From Sceloporus undulatus (lineage: Eukaryota; Chordata; Lepidosauria; Squamata; Phrynosomatidae), in the NCBI RefSeq assembly GCF_019175285.1, contig NC_056528.1, positions 18,207,020 to 18,271,019 of the forward strand: a DNA stretch of 64,000 bases. The letters run 5' to 3'. Below the pieces are notes generated by a model. That model had not been told where the DNA came from and did not search any database. It saw only the letters and a program-made list of their open reading frames with translations. The translations under genes and the position numbers were made by a program. Below, one piece after another: positions 45,427 to 55,909 of the stretch. Position 1 is the first letter of the stretch, and each line of letters begins with the position of its first letter.

Positions 45427-46260
45427 ACCGAAATAACTTTGGGTGCATCCAGATGAATTGTGTTGCTTTTTAAGCACTTTGACCTCTCTTTGGTCTTTTT
45501 AAAAGAAACCTCTTTTGTTTTGTTTTATGCACTCTTCGTGTTTGAAGCAGCCATAAAAAGAGAAAGCGAGACCCTCTATGTTTTCACCTGGCTCCCGGAG
45601 AACATTATAGGGCTTTTGCAGACACCTTTTAACACACAAGCAGCTGTATCATTGCCATGTAATGTTGTGCCGGTTTCCTCTTTTTAAGAGGCTCCTGGTA
45701 CCATTGATTCTGTTTTTGAAGATCTGACCATTGCACTAACCTTTAAAAAGCAAAATCCGAGTGTTTTGTCCCCCAAAATCTCAGAACTAGTCCTATGTAC
45801 CTGTAGACGATCTGATTCTTACTGTCCTTGTCCTTTCCTTTCTTCCTCCTTATGCTTCTCTCTCTTTTTTTGTCCAGACATAATTAATATAAACCAAATG
45901 TTTCTGCAAGCTGTGGCTACCATCCTGAAAATCCTGTGTGTGTGGTCTTTTCCTCCAACCTCACCAGACGCAGAACAAACCCTCTCTGAGCATTATTCCA
46001 GGCCCTCGGCCGTCCGTCTGTTGCAAAACAAGCGCCTTGAGTCACGGAGGGGAGAATGATCTCAGCAGGTCAGAGGCTCAGAAAACTGGGTCAGACATGC
46101 CACTAGCCAGAAAAGCTGCTTTTTTTGCCCAATGGTATTTGTGTGACGACATTGCCAAGGACGTGTTTTGGCTTGGTGGTTTCTTTGGAAAGAAGGCCGG
46201 TGTGGCAGCGTGAAGTGGCAAAAAGAGAGGAAGGGTGAAGACAATTCAGGGCCTTGGCCT
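45427..46260. other. Intergenic, no recognised feature
   Basis: Low-repeat stretch with no exon I recognise. A pyrimidine-rich tract near 45826-45870 could mimic an acceptor but no coding sequence follows. Confidence 0.4.
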
Positions 46261-46261
46261 G

Positions 46262-46745
46262 AATTTGGAGGGATCATAGAGGTGGAAGGGATCCCCAAGG
46301 GTCATCCAGTCCAGCCCCCTGTCATTTAGGAATACACAACTGAAACACTTCTGAAAGATGCCCATCCAACCTGTGCTTAAAGATCTCCATGAAAGAAGGT
46401 CTTCCACCACCCTCCAATGATGTCCATTTCACTGTTGAAGAGCTCTTGCAGCAAAGACATTCTTCCTAATGTTTAGGTGGAACCGAAGGCTTGCATGGCC
46501 AGCATCCATAGTTTTTCTCTCTGGAGATGCTAGCCACAGATTCTGGCGTAACGTCAGGAATAAGCTATTCCAGAACATGGCCACATAGCCTGAAAACCCC
46601 CGCAAAATTTTTTAGGTGGAATCTCTTGCCATTTGTATCCATTGCTTCATGGTTTAGTCCCAGGAGCAGCAGAAGAGCAAGCTCCCTCCCTTTTCTTCTC
46701 CTCCATCCCTTCAGATATTTGAAGAGTTCGTTTGGATAAAAGCTC
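46262..46745 (-). mobile_element. CR1 LINE 3' fragment split by the palindromic repeat
   Basis: GGATCATAGAGGTGGAAGGG, GTCATCCAGTCCAGCCCCCT and CATTCTTCCTAATGTTTAGG are the reversed CR1 3' end. It resumes at 46622 (ATCTCTTGCCATTTGTATCC) and reaches ATATTTGAAGAGTTCG. Confidence 0.82.
46483..46610. mobile_element. Second copy of the palindromic repeat, inserted in CR1
   Basis: GGCTTGCATGGCCAGCATCC, AGATGCTAGCCACAGATTCT and GGCGTAACGTCAGGAATAAG match 41375-41545. It is flanked by an exact 11-bp duplication TTTAGGTGGAA at 46472-46482 and 46611-46621. Confidence 0.75.
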
Positions 46746-46934
46746 AGCTGGCAGAAAGAAATCTTGGTCATGACTTCTAAGCAGGCATTTCTCCAACAAA
46801 GGTGTTGGCGCGCCACGATCAGAGGAATGAATTCCTTTTGGCTCCCTGCGGATAAATATTACAAGGTGAGCTCCAGCCAGAAAATCCAAGTCTCCTTTCC
46901 ATGTCACTGTCCTTCACTGTCCCCATGATAGACC

Positions 46935-47278
46935 TGATTTAGCATCTGCGAGGTATGTTTTTAGCAGCTCTGGAACTGGTAAGAGCCGCATGTTCCAATG
47001 TGGGGATAAGGAACATCAGAGTGCGGTCAGGATGGCAAAAGTGATTAACGGGGAAGAACGCACAAACTGGGAGAAGCTGCAGCAGTTTGCTTTTGCCGGA
47101 GCCTACTGGGAAGAGCAAGACTTCGCTTCAAACTCAATGTGCAGCAATCTAAGTAAGCTGAGGATCAAGGAGGAAAGTGGGAAGAGGAGAAGAGAAACTG
47201 GGACATTTTAAAAGAAGCTGAAAAAGTGGGATGAAGAGGATTAATCTGCCGAATCAGGACAGTTGGAGATTATGGCAT
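46935..47278 (+). repeat. Dispersed repeat 'family D', near full length
   Basis: CATCAGAGTGCGGTCAGGAT, CTGCAGCAGTTTGCTTTTGC, AGCCTACTGGGAAGAGCAAG, GAAACTGGGACATTTTAAAA and ATCAGGACAGTTGGAGATTA. Confidence 0.75.
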
Positions 47279-48171
47279 AGGGCAGTTTCTTTTCTCGGGC
47301 TGATGTTAGAATTGCTGCAACCTTGGCTGGATCTCCTTATTTAAGTATTTTTGGTATATTAATAAGGGTCATATGGACAATGCAAACTTTTATTTTGCTT
47401 GATTCCTGTAAATTTTCAGCGTCAATAGCCTATTCCTGACATCCCTTTCTATTATCTGCTGGGATTAAAGTGCTAGCACCATTTGCCGAAAATCTGAAAG
47501 CAAAAACGTCTTGCATCTCCCCTCCTGGTTAATCTTTTTGAAGTCTGCAAAGTTTTCCTGCTTTCTTTTTTTCTTCCTTTCTCTCTACACGGCAGAAAGG
47601 CCAATGCTTTTTGCAGCCCTCCGCACAGATTTCCCTTAAGTAATATCACAGTTCAGGAGAATAAGGCAGTATATGAAGTAGACGGGGAACTATAAAGCCA
47701 CTTTAAAAGGGGCAATAAAAGTTTTGGGTTTCATATCATCTTACCGAAGAGGAGAATAACAGAGAGGCAGGAAATTTCAGTAGCAGACCCGGGAAAGGTC
47801 GCTGGTCTCAGACAGCACCTTAGACAATAACATCTCCTCTTATGAAAACAGCCAAGGTTTCTGGCAAGAGACCAAAACCTTCTCGCAGGCCAAGCTCCCA
47901 GCAGTGCTGAAAAGTGAGAAGAGGCTGTTTTGTCTACATTCCCTGTAAATGTTTAGAATTATTCCTTGGCATTAGCCATTCAGGAAGGTTTGGCTTGCGG
48001 AGGCACCTGACTCGGCTACACAGTGAGATTGCTCAGAGCCAGAGGCGGCTTGCTAACTCGGGTTCAGCAAAGACGCTGGTGTTAATTTTGGTGCCCGTCA
48101 GAATATGGCATGATTATCCTTGGAGGGTGTACGGGTTTCCTTGCAGATTGGAGTGTGCACAGTCTTCAACA
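47279..48171. other. Intergenic, no recognised feature
   Basis: No nameable repeat. A frame at 47914-48183 (+) is the longest but matches no family I know and runs into the next repeat. Confidence 0.4.
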
Positions 48172-48384
48172 TTTTGCAAATGAAAGCCAGAACACATGTG
48201 ACCAAGCAACATCACTGTGTGGTTGAGATGGGAACACTGATAGATGAAGAAGGAGACACAAGCTAGGAGAGGACGCAGCGGTTTGCTTTTGCTTAAGCTG
48301 ACTGGGAAGGGCAAGATTCTGGCACTCTTTCCCCTCCGACGAGTTGACTGAGTGCAAACTACTCTTGCACTCTGAACTCAGTTT
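48172..48384 (+). repeat. Dispersed repeat 'family D', 5' half
   Basis: ACATGTGACCAAGCAACATC, GCGGTTTGCTTTTGCTTAAG, CTGACTGGGAAGGGCAAGAT and TTGCACTCTGAACTCAGTTT. Confidence 0.7.
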
Positions 48385-48537
48385 ATAACTCCTGTGGTAG
48401 GAACAGCTGCCGTCTCTCAGGGCTTGGTCCAAGTCTCCAACCCTCAAGGCAAGTGAGAGGAATTTCAGGGTGAGAGCACTGTCTTGAAAGATATCTATAT
48501 CCATTTATATCAATATCAGTCTATAGATATAGATATG

Positions 48538-48745
48538 TTGTTATGTGCCTTAAAGTTGTTTTTGACTTATGGTGACCTTAAGGCAACCCTATTGTGGGGT
48601 TTTATTGGCAAGATTCAGAGGAGGCTTGTCATTGCCTTCCCCTGAGGCTGAGAGCATGCAACTTGCCCAAGATCACTCAGTGGTATTGAACCCTGGTTTC
48701 TGGAGTCCTAGTCCAATGCTGAAACCACTATGCCATGCTGGATCC
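48538..48745 (-). repeat. Sauria-type SINE, near full length
   Basis: TGTTGTTATGTGCCTTAAAG, TGTGGGGTTTTATTGGCAAG, CTGAGGCTGAGAGCATGCAA and GAAACCACTATGCCATGCTG. Confidence 0.87.
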
Positions 48746-48817
48746 CACTTTCTTGTTTGCTTGTTGCTAATTATTTGAATGAAATGCTCTGTCCAACAGT
48801 GGCTGATGTTTCATGTA

Positions 48818-49221
48818 TTATGTTCAATGATAGGATCGGGACCCACTCCTTTTTTGTGGAGCTAGGGCTGGCCTGTTTTAAGTCGATAGAGGCTTCTTTC
48901 AAACTGAGTAATGCCATGCGGGTGCACATAAGAGATTTTCCTCTCTTATTTCAAAGGCGGTGTTGCTCTGAAAAATAAGGAACAACATCTCTTCCCCTTC
49001 TGCAAAACTTCCACACCTGGTCAACCATGGAAGGCTCACACTCGCCATAGGCGACTAAGCAAGTGGCTATGGACAAGTGGCTATGTTCAATGATAGGACC
49101 AGACTCCACACTGATTTTTTAAGACAGATTTTCCTCCCTTATTTCAAAGGTGGACCACACCTGGTCACCTGCGGAAGACCCACACTCGCCGTAGGTGGCT
49201 AAGCAAGTGGCTATGGGCAAA
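48818..49221. repeat. Imperfect direct duplication
   Basis: TATGTTCAATGATAGGATCG (48818) recurs as TATGTTCAATGATAGGACCA (49082). Both copies go on to TTATTTCAAAGG, CCACACCTGGTCA, CACACTCGCC and CTAAGCAAGTGGCTATGG. The second unit is shorter by about 120 bases. Confidence 0.75.
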
Positions 49222-49973
49222 TCTAACAAAATCTCTTTGGTGGAAGCTTCCGGGACACTAACCTTGTCCTCTCCTGCCCTTGCTCCATGAAGAGTGATGC
49301 AATTCTAACAGCAGCCAAAAGGACCGGGTTGAGCAGCTGTCCTCTTGACAAGCCTGTCTGCTTCCCATGATCCTCTCGGGGCCACGAAATGTGTGTCTGT
49401 GTGGGTTTGTGTGTGCGCACGCCTGCGTACATGCGGTGCGTCTGCTCCCCACAGTATGTGGTTTTGGCACCGCACCCGACAAGCCCATTTTTTTTCCTTT
49501 TGGTTATGTAAGAACTGCATTGCAGGAGTTTGGTCTCCCGCTTTTGTTTACTCAGCTGTGACCTTCCTTGGTAGCCCTCCTCCATTTTCTTGGAGGAGAT
49601 CAAGTTTTCTCAATAAACAAGGGGCTATGGTGGAAAAAAAAAAAAGAAAGAGAGAGAGAGAGAGAGAGAGAAATAGAAACCCAAACCTGCCACTCAAGTT
49701 CCATCAGCGATGGGGTAAGGAGTCAGCTTTACAGGAATGCAAAGATGTGGGCTTTGGGCAAGCCTGATTTTGGCCTGGATTGAGCCCAAATCACTAAAGC
49801 ACTTTTGAATGCACAGGTGGGGAGAGATGTTTGCAATTCTTTAGAAGAACATGGTGCAGTTGGAACATGGAACAGAAAATTGTATAAAGAGGGTTGTTGC
49901 AAAACAGAATCAGTCACATGCAAGCGGATCTGCTCCCTCATCTCTACTGAATGGCACCAAGTTCTAGCTTTTG
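49222..49973. other. Intergenic with a GA microsatellite at 49646-49672
   Basis: The only clear feature is a GA run of about 12 units preceded by an A-rich tract. No exon or nameable repeat otherwise. Confidence 0.5.
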
Positions 49974-50390
49974 GGTGCATCTGCACTTTAGAAATAATGC
50001 AGTTTGACACCACTTTAACAACCATGGCTCCATCATACAGAATCCTAGGGTTTGTAGTTTGGTGAGGCACCTGCAGAGAAGATGAAAGATCGTGTAAAAT
50101 TACCAATCCTAGGACTCCATATGTAGCTCCAGCACTTAAAGTGGTGTCAAACTGCATTATTTCTTTTTTTAATTGATATTCTTTATTATTATTATTATTG
50201 TCCAAAATTTAAAACAAACATTCAAACTTTACCATTCAGACACAAACGTTAACTATACAATACAATCAATATCACACACATATACTGAAAAACCCTATAA
50301 CACCTAGTTGATCTAGTATTTTTCCATACTTATATAGATTAAACGAACAAAATTCCAAACTGCATTATTTCTACAGTGTAGATGCACTCT
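49974..50390. repeat. 'Family B' MITE split by a retroposon
   Basis: Left part GGTGCATCTGCACTTTAGAA, AATGCAGTTTGACACCACTT. The last right-arm bases return after the insertion as ATTTCTACAGTGTAGATGCA. Confidence 0.85.
50165..50356 (-). mobile_element. 5'-truncated, polyadenylated L1-like retroposon
   Basis: About 192 bases starting with a T run (poly(A) tail on minus) and an ATT repeat. Flanked by an exact 16-bp duplication AAACTGCATTATTTCT at 50149-50164 and 50357-50372. Confidence 0.8.
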
Positions 50391-50397
50391 GCTTAGA

Positions 50398-50537
50398 GGC
50401 TCTTTCAGTTGCAGTGCTCTGATTCCACTTTAACTGCAATGGCTACATCCTACAAACTACAAACCCCAGGATACCTTTGTTTTATGGTCGCCATAAGTCG
50501 GAAATGAATTGAAGGCACACAAGACCAACAACAACAT
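50398..50537 (+). repeat. MITE scrap followed by a SINE tail
   Basis: 50398-50472 has ATTCCACTTTAACTGCAATG and CAAACTACAAACCCCAGGAT (family B). 50473-50537 has TATGGTCGCCATAAGTCGGA and ATTGAAGGCACACAAG (Sauria tail). Confidence 0.65.
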
Positions 50538-50664
50538 AGTCTTTCAATGAATTTTATTAGTTGCATTCTTTTTAAATACATTTTTAGTTCCACTGAGTGT
50601 CACTGTTGGGGGAAAGGTGGGATATAAATGAATAAAATCATCATCATCATCATCATCATTCTCT

Positions 50665-50885
50665 GTCTTGTGTGCCTTCAAATCATTTCCGACTTAGATT
50701 ACCAAGGGAACCTCGAATTAGGTTTTCCTGGCAAGATTGTTCAGAGGAGGTTTGCCATGCCTTCCCTTGAGGCTGAGAGTGTGTGTGACTTGCCCAAGTC
50801 ACCCAGTGGGTTTCAGGGAGCTGGGTATCAAACCATGGTCTCCCAGAGTTTTAGTCCAACACTCAAACCACTACACACCAGATTG
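50665..50885 (-). repeat. Sauria-type SINE, near full length
   Basis: TTGTGTGCCTTCAAATCATT, TTGAGGCTGAGAGTGTGTGT, TGACTTGCCCAAGTCACCCA and CAACACTCAAACCACTACAC. An ATC repeat precedes it. Confidence 0.88.
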
Positions 50886-51526
50886 AAGCCACTTTTTCTA
50901 CCCGGATCCCTGCAGAATTGTGGCCTACCCGAAACACTGATTTCCCTTTTCTTTTTCATGCTGGGTTCTTAATCAGAAGGATAATTTGGGACCAGCCCAG
51001 GAGTGTGCCTTGATGGACGACGGTGGTGCAAATGTGTTCCAGACAGAGCTAGGATAAGGTGGGCTTTCACCCAATATGGTGGACATCCTACTCTAATTGT
51101 CCAGGACAACCGAGTCCCTGGCTTCCTTCCCAGAACAGGAATAAATAAATCGTCCACTTCAGCAACACTAAACAGTCTGTTGATGCTGGGATGCTGCAAA
51201 AGTTTTTTCCCCCCGTAAGGCCGCCTCGTTCGGGAGTGCCGTTCCTCCACCCTCGAATGTTTCAATGAATGCCAGACCGTGGACAAGGGCCCGCGTGAGC
51301 ACACCTGCTGCATGTTTGGTGGGAGCAGGTGGGTGCCAACACAAAGCCCCCAGTGTTTGCAAAAACAGCCTCCACGATTGGTGGGGGGCATGCACCGAGG
51401 CATGCTTGCAAAGCCAAAAGTCCCAAATTAAGCAACTGTCTCTTTGAATGCAGTCACCTGTTAGTATGGTGCTTCATTTCGACAAAGTGGGTTAGTGTTA
51501 CTAAGAGCTGTGCCAGCACAGGGACA
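50886..51526. other. Intergenic, CpG-containing unique stretch
   Basis: A less repetitive block with scattered CpG. Frames exist on both strands (51003-51403) but none has a known domain or bounded exon. It could be a regulatory element; nothing in the sequence proves it. Confidence 0.35.
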
Positions 51527-52105
51527 TGCCCTCCGGTGTTTCGCAGATGAAAACTGGGACATGTGTGGGCCAAGCAACATCGGACTCTGGTCAAGATAGC
51601 AATGAAAGTTATGAATGAGGAGGGAAGAGACAAACTAGGATTGGCTACAGCAGTTTGCTTTTGCCGGAGCCTGAAGGGAAGGACAGCACTCCTTGTTCCT
51701 CCTCCCCGGACCCGCCATTAAAGGTGCATCAACACTGTAGATATAATGCACTTGGATACACTTTAACAGCCATGGCACAACCCTGGGATTTGTAGTTTGG
51801 TGAAGTGCTAGCACACTTTGGCAGAGAAGGCTAAAGAGCTTGTAAAGCTACCAATTCCAGGATCCATCCAGGAAACTGTAGCATTATTTCAAACTCCATT
51901 ATTTCAACAGTGTGAATGCATCCTACATTAATGGAGTGCAAACTACTTTTGCCACTTTGGACTCATTTTGCAGCAGTTGAAATAAGCTGAGAACAAAGGG
52001 AGGCAGAGAGAGAAAAACCAGGACATTTTAAAAGGAGCTGAAAAAGTGAGATGGACAAGATTAATAGGGACTGTCCCTGCCACATTGGGACAGATGGAGG
52101 GTATG
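51527..52105 (+). repeat. Dispersed repeat 'family D' split by a family B MITE
   Basis: 51527-51722 (CAGATGAAAACTGGGACATG, GCAACATCGGACTCTGGTCA, CAGCAGTTTGCTTTTGCCGG) resumes at 51936 (ACATTAATGGAGTGCAAACT, AACCAGGACATTTTAAAAGG, CACATTGGGACAGATGGAGG). Confidence 0.82.
51723..51935. mobile_element. Foldback MITE 'family B' inside family D
   Basis: AGGTGCATCAACACTGTAGA is mirrored by ATTTCAACAGTGTGAATGCA. The inner arms contain CTGGGATTTGTAGTTTGGTG. Confidence 0.8.
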
Positions 52106-52432
52106 CAGTGATGCCTTTTGACTTGAAATTCTGCTATTGCATTCCTGATCAGTTGTGTGACAATGGGGTGGTGGGGGTTAATACAAAAAGCACTTGCACA
52201 TGTTCAGAGGGGCCAACCTATGAAAATCCTTTTACATGTGGATCCAAGCCATGTGGAGCCACCCATTCAGTTTGGTTGCAGCTTAACAGTTATGTGATGA
52301 TTGCTCAAAGGCAACGTGCAGACAACTTGAACATATGAAACATTCTTCAATCAGTGAATGGCGAAGATGAAATGCATTTTGGCAGTGGTCGAAGCATTCA
52401 CAAAATCCTAGCTTCTGTTTTTGGCTACACAG

Positions 52433-52660
52433 TGGGCCCTGGTATCTGCAGGGTTCAGTTCCAGGGCCCCTATGGAACCAAAATCCATGGATGTTTCAAG
52501 TCCCATGAAATATAGTGAATAGCAAAATGGTGTCCCTTACATAAAATGGCAAAATCAAGGTTTGATTTTTAGAATTTACATATTTAAAAAAAATTTTTCA
52601 AGCAATGGAGGCTTGAATCCACGGATAAAGAATCTGTGGATATGGAGGGCTGATTGTATT
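52433..52660. repeat. Tigger/pogo-like MITE 'family C', well kept
   Basis: ACAGTGGGCCCTGGTATCTG, ATGGATGTTTCAAGTCCCAT, TAAAATGGCAAAATCAAGGT and GATATGGAGGGCTGATTGTA. Confidence 0.85.
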
Positions 52661-52749
52661 AAGTTATTGGATTGGATCTAGGCCAGATTAGAGTTGATAG
52701 TACCAAGAGTAGTGGAGACTACATCTAAAATCTCATTGATTTCAATGTG

Positions 52750-54131
52750 GCCCTATCAGATGAGTGTGGAACTGGGGGTCTCCGCACTGGGGGTTCGAAT
52801 TCCACGTTATTTTCGCACAATACCATCATACCAGCATTCGAATGGCCCAATCCACATTCACGTGAATGCGCGAGCTGCCGAACTGAATGCGTACGGCTCC
52901 CTTTTGGAGCGTGTTGTCCAGTGCGCTGATAAGGGGATTGGCGATATCCTGGATTGGGGCCTGTTCGACTCAGTGCGAATGGGCCTGGTGTGACACCAGT
53001 CCGGAATTCCATCGCAAGACCCCAGATTCCAATTTTTACTTCCGTGGGTCTTTCCTCTTGCCGGTTCCAGGGAAGCCGTGGGGGGGGGGGGGCGGTTCCA
53101 GCGGCCTCTCCTCCTCCTCCCGGCTTGAGAGGCATCCCTGGCTGCATCCCAGGCAGGGAAGAGGTGCGGGGCCGCTGGAATCGCGGTTCCAGCAGCCTCC
53201 TCCTCCTCCCCCCGGCTTGGGAGCCAGCCTAGGCTGCCCTCAAGCCAGGAGGAGGAGGAGGAGGAGGCCATTGGAACGGCGGCGATCACCGCGATCTAGC
53301 GGCCCCGCGCTGTCCCCTGCCTGGGATGCAGCCCAGGCTGGCTCCCAAGCCGGGAGGAGGGGAGGAGGCTGCTGGAACCACGATTCCAGCGGCCCCCGCG
53401 CCTCTTCCCCGCGGGATGCAGCTATGCCAGGCAACCCCCCCTTTTCAAATTCAAACAATTTTTTTTGAGCGCAACATGCGCATGGTTTATATTCCAGAAT
53501 GTATGTTTCATTTTTAACCATTTTTTTGAGCGCACATGCGCATGGTTTCTATTCCAGAGGCAGCCGGAGCCAGGCTTGAACTTGGTTTCTGCAGAGGGAG
53601 AAGCTACAAATGTTGCAAACAATCAATGTTACATTTTTACCATTTTTTTTTGAGCAAATATGCGAATGATTTGTCTTCTTGAGGAGATACAGCAAGGGAA
53701 GCAAAGGGAAAGCTAATGGTTGCTTTTAAAAGCAAAAAAAAATAAATAAAACCAAGCAGGAATGTAGAGAGGAAACAGTAATGGGCACGTGTATCGCGAT
53801 TGTTAATGTGCATGAGCTGGCTCTCCAGCTGTTTACCGGGCTGTCATGACGGGACCCTCCCCTTTCACCCCGGAAGCGTTTAAGGTCGCAACCCATGCAG
53901 GGCAACCACTGAGCATGTGCGAGGCGGCCGATACGAATCGGCCAATCCTATGTTGAGCACCGGTGTGACAAAACATTCGTGCACTGAACGCACTTCGCGC
54001 GAATGCAGATTGGCCAATTTGAATCATGCCAATGCAGAGGGACTCCCAGGTATGACGGTATGTGTGCGAAATAACGTGAATTCGAATGCCCAGTGCAGAA
54101 GACCCCCAGTTCCACACTCAACTGATAAGGG
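52750..54131. mobile_element. CpG-rich 1.4-kb element with long terminal inverted repeats
   Basis: The left terminus from 52751 (CCCTATCAGATGAGTGTGGA, then ACTGGGGGTCTCCGCACTGG) is mirrored from 54131 backwards (CCCTTATCAGTTGAGTGTGG, then AACTGGGGGTCTTCTGCACT). The match runs about 70 bases to the GCACA(C)ATACC region with few indels, then weakens to subterminal similarity. The core (53080-53420) is very GC-rich with an internal inverted pair (GGCTTGGGAGCCAGCCTAGG at 53213 and CCAGGCTGGCTCCCAAGCC near 53334). Next come three loose repeats of TTTTTTTGAGCGCACATGCG near 53461, 53522 and 53645. No transposase-like frame is seen. I could not fix the target duplication. Class II, nonautonomous, superfamily unknown. 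Confidence 0.75.
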
Positions 54132-54189
54132 CTTTTGTCTCCTGTAAGACGAAGTCTCAACCTTATTCCATCTGGGCTACATCATATAG

Positions 54190-54692
54190 TGTCCAGATCG
54201 AGGGAAGTAATAGTAGCACTCTTTTCTGCTCGGAAAACCTCACCTGGAATATGCTGCCCAGTTCTGGGATACAGTTTAAGAAGGATATTGACAAGCTGGA
54301 ATATGCTAGCGAAGGAAGATCAAAGTTCGGAAACAAGCCTTATGAGAAAGACTTGGGGAGCTGCAATGTTTATACAGAGAGGTAACATGAGAGCTATCTT
54401 TCAGTATCTGAAGGAATGTCAAGTAAGAGGGTGCGAGCTGATACTAGAACCACTGGATTCAAATGACAAGAAAAGAGATTCTACCTCAACATTAAGAAGA
54501 ACCTCTTGATGTAAGAATCGATCAGTAGCTGGAATGGACCATCTTGGAAGGTAGTGGACTCTCCATCTTTGGAGATATTTAAACAGCATTTGGATGGACA
54601 TCTTTCAGGCATACTTTAAAACATCTTGCATGGCAAGCGGGTGGACTGTATGGCCCTTGGGAGCCCTTCCAGTTCTACAATTCATGGTTCTA
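54190..54692 (+). mobile_element. CR1 LINE 3' fragment
   Basis: CCCAGTTCTGGGATACAGTT, AAGGATATTGACAAGCTGGA, CCTCAACATTAAGAAGAACC, TTTGGATGGACATCTTTCAG and ACTGTATGGCCCTTGGGAGC follow the known order of CR1 3' sequence. It ends TTCCAGTTCTACAATTCATG. Confidence 0.88.
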
Positions 54693-55439
54693 GGAATCCA
54701 TGACCTGGAAAGACCCAAACACTGCACCCATCCGTCACATCTTCCACCACTTTAAATATGCTAAATCTGTTTTCCAGGCTTCCTCTCTATTTAAGGAACA
54801 AAAGGCAAAGAAAGGCCGAAAAATTTCAAGGCTCCTCTCCTCCTCATTCCAAAATCTATCTTTTCTGAGCAGCTATCTGTTGGCTTTGCCTTATTTAGTC
54901 AGTAAAACTCTCTCTGGTTCCCTCCACCAAGAAGAGATAGACAGTGGTCTCCCTGTACTGTTAAACATCGAAATAATAATGACACTCATAACTCTTCAGT
55001 CTCTGGGATGGCCAGCATGAACTAAGCGGAGCACATCGATAATCACTGCACCACTTTCCCCCCATAAATCTGTTAAATAAACACATTATTGGCGAGAGGC
55101 ATACATTGAATCGGGAACGACAGAAATACAGACTCGCCCCACCCTCTATCAACAGAAAGAAGTCCCCTTTGGGTCTCGTATGGTTGCATTCACAGAGAAA
55201 TCAGGAAAGGTTGTTTTAAATGTTATTAGTTGGCATTAACGTTCCTCTGCTAAGCAAGTGGTTACATTATAGTAATCTATTTCGTTTACTATTATTTAGT
55301 TCCCTGATTTTCAATGGTAATTAGATACACTTAGTTACTTTCCGCCTCCCTGTAAAGTGAATGCTGCAAGCCACTGGCTTGGTGCACAAAGTGTACTATC
55401 AACTCTGCAACTGTCTTGATGTGGAAGGGACTGTCCCAA
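54693..55439. other. Intergenic, no recognised feature
   Basis: No nameable repeat or exon. A/T-rich toward 55250-55330. Confidence 0.4.
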
Positions 55440-55693
55440 TACAGTGGTACCCCGGGTTAACGAAAAAATTCGTTCCGCCGCAGCGTTCGAACCCAAATCC
55501 TTCGTAAGCAACGAAAAAGCCATAGGCGCTAATGGGGAAAAGCCGCGATTTCGTGCGAAATAGCGCCGAAAAGCACCAAAAACTTTTCGTAACCTGAAAT
55601 AACCTTCGTAACCCGGAACAGTTTTTTCCTATTGATTTTCGTAACCCGGAAAGTTCGTAAGGCGGTGCTTTCGTATCCCGGGGTACCACTGTA
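55440..55693. mobile_element. Mariner/Tigger-like MITE with TA duplication, young-looking
   Basis: Left end CAGTGGTACCCCGGGTTAAC and right end GTATCCCGGGGTACCACTG are inverted and flanked by TA at 55440-55441 and 55692-55693. The inside is a chain of TTCGTAAC / GTTACGAA-type motifs. Many CpG survive. Confidence 0.85.
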
Positions 55694-55705
55694 CATTCTC
55701 TTCCA

Positions 55706-55803
55706 TCCCACTATTCAGCTGCTTAAAATGTCGGGTTGATCTCTCCTCCATCCCTTTCCCCCCTGTTCAGCTTGCCTCAATTGCTACAAACTGAGTTCAA
55801 AGT
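55706..55803 (-). repeat. Dispersed repeat 'family D' fragment
   Basis: CAGCTGCTTAAAATGTCGGG and TTCAGCTTGCCTCAATTGCT, then ACAAACTGAGTTCAAAGTG. Confidence 0.65.
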
Positions 55804-55804
55804 G

Positions 55805-55909
55805 GTGCCCGGGTTTGAGCGTTGGACTAGGACTCTGGAGACCAGGGTTTGAATCTCAGCTCAGCCACGGAACTCAAGGGATCTTGGGCAAGCCACACTC
55901 TCTCAGCCT
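55805..55909 (+). repeat. Sauria-type SINE head half
   Basis: GAGCGTTGGACTAGGACTCT, GGAGACCAGGGTTTGAATCT and CACACTCTCTCAGCCTT. Confidence 0.8.

Noticed and set aside
47914-48183. Possible exon of an unknown gene
   Set aside because: No bounded splice sites, no domain, and its 3' end runs into a family D repeat.
49345-49767. 140-codon + strand frame with a Lys/Arg/Glu-rich end
   Set aside because: The charged end is a translated GA microsatellite. The rest has no known domain or splice bounds.
52858-53468. Two long frames on opposite strands in the GC-rich block, 193 and 143 codons
   Set aside because: Low-complexity Pro/Arg/Ser-rich products of CpG-rich sequence inside the inverted-repeat element. 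Open in both directions because stop codons are rare in GC-rich DNA.
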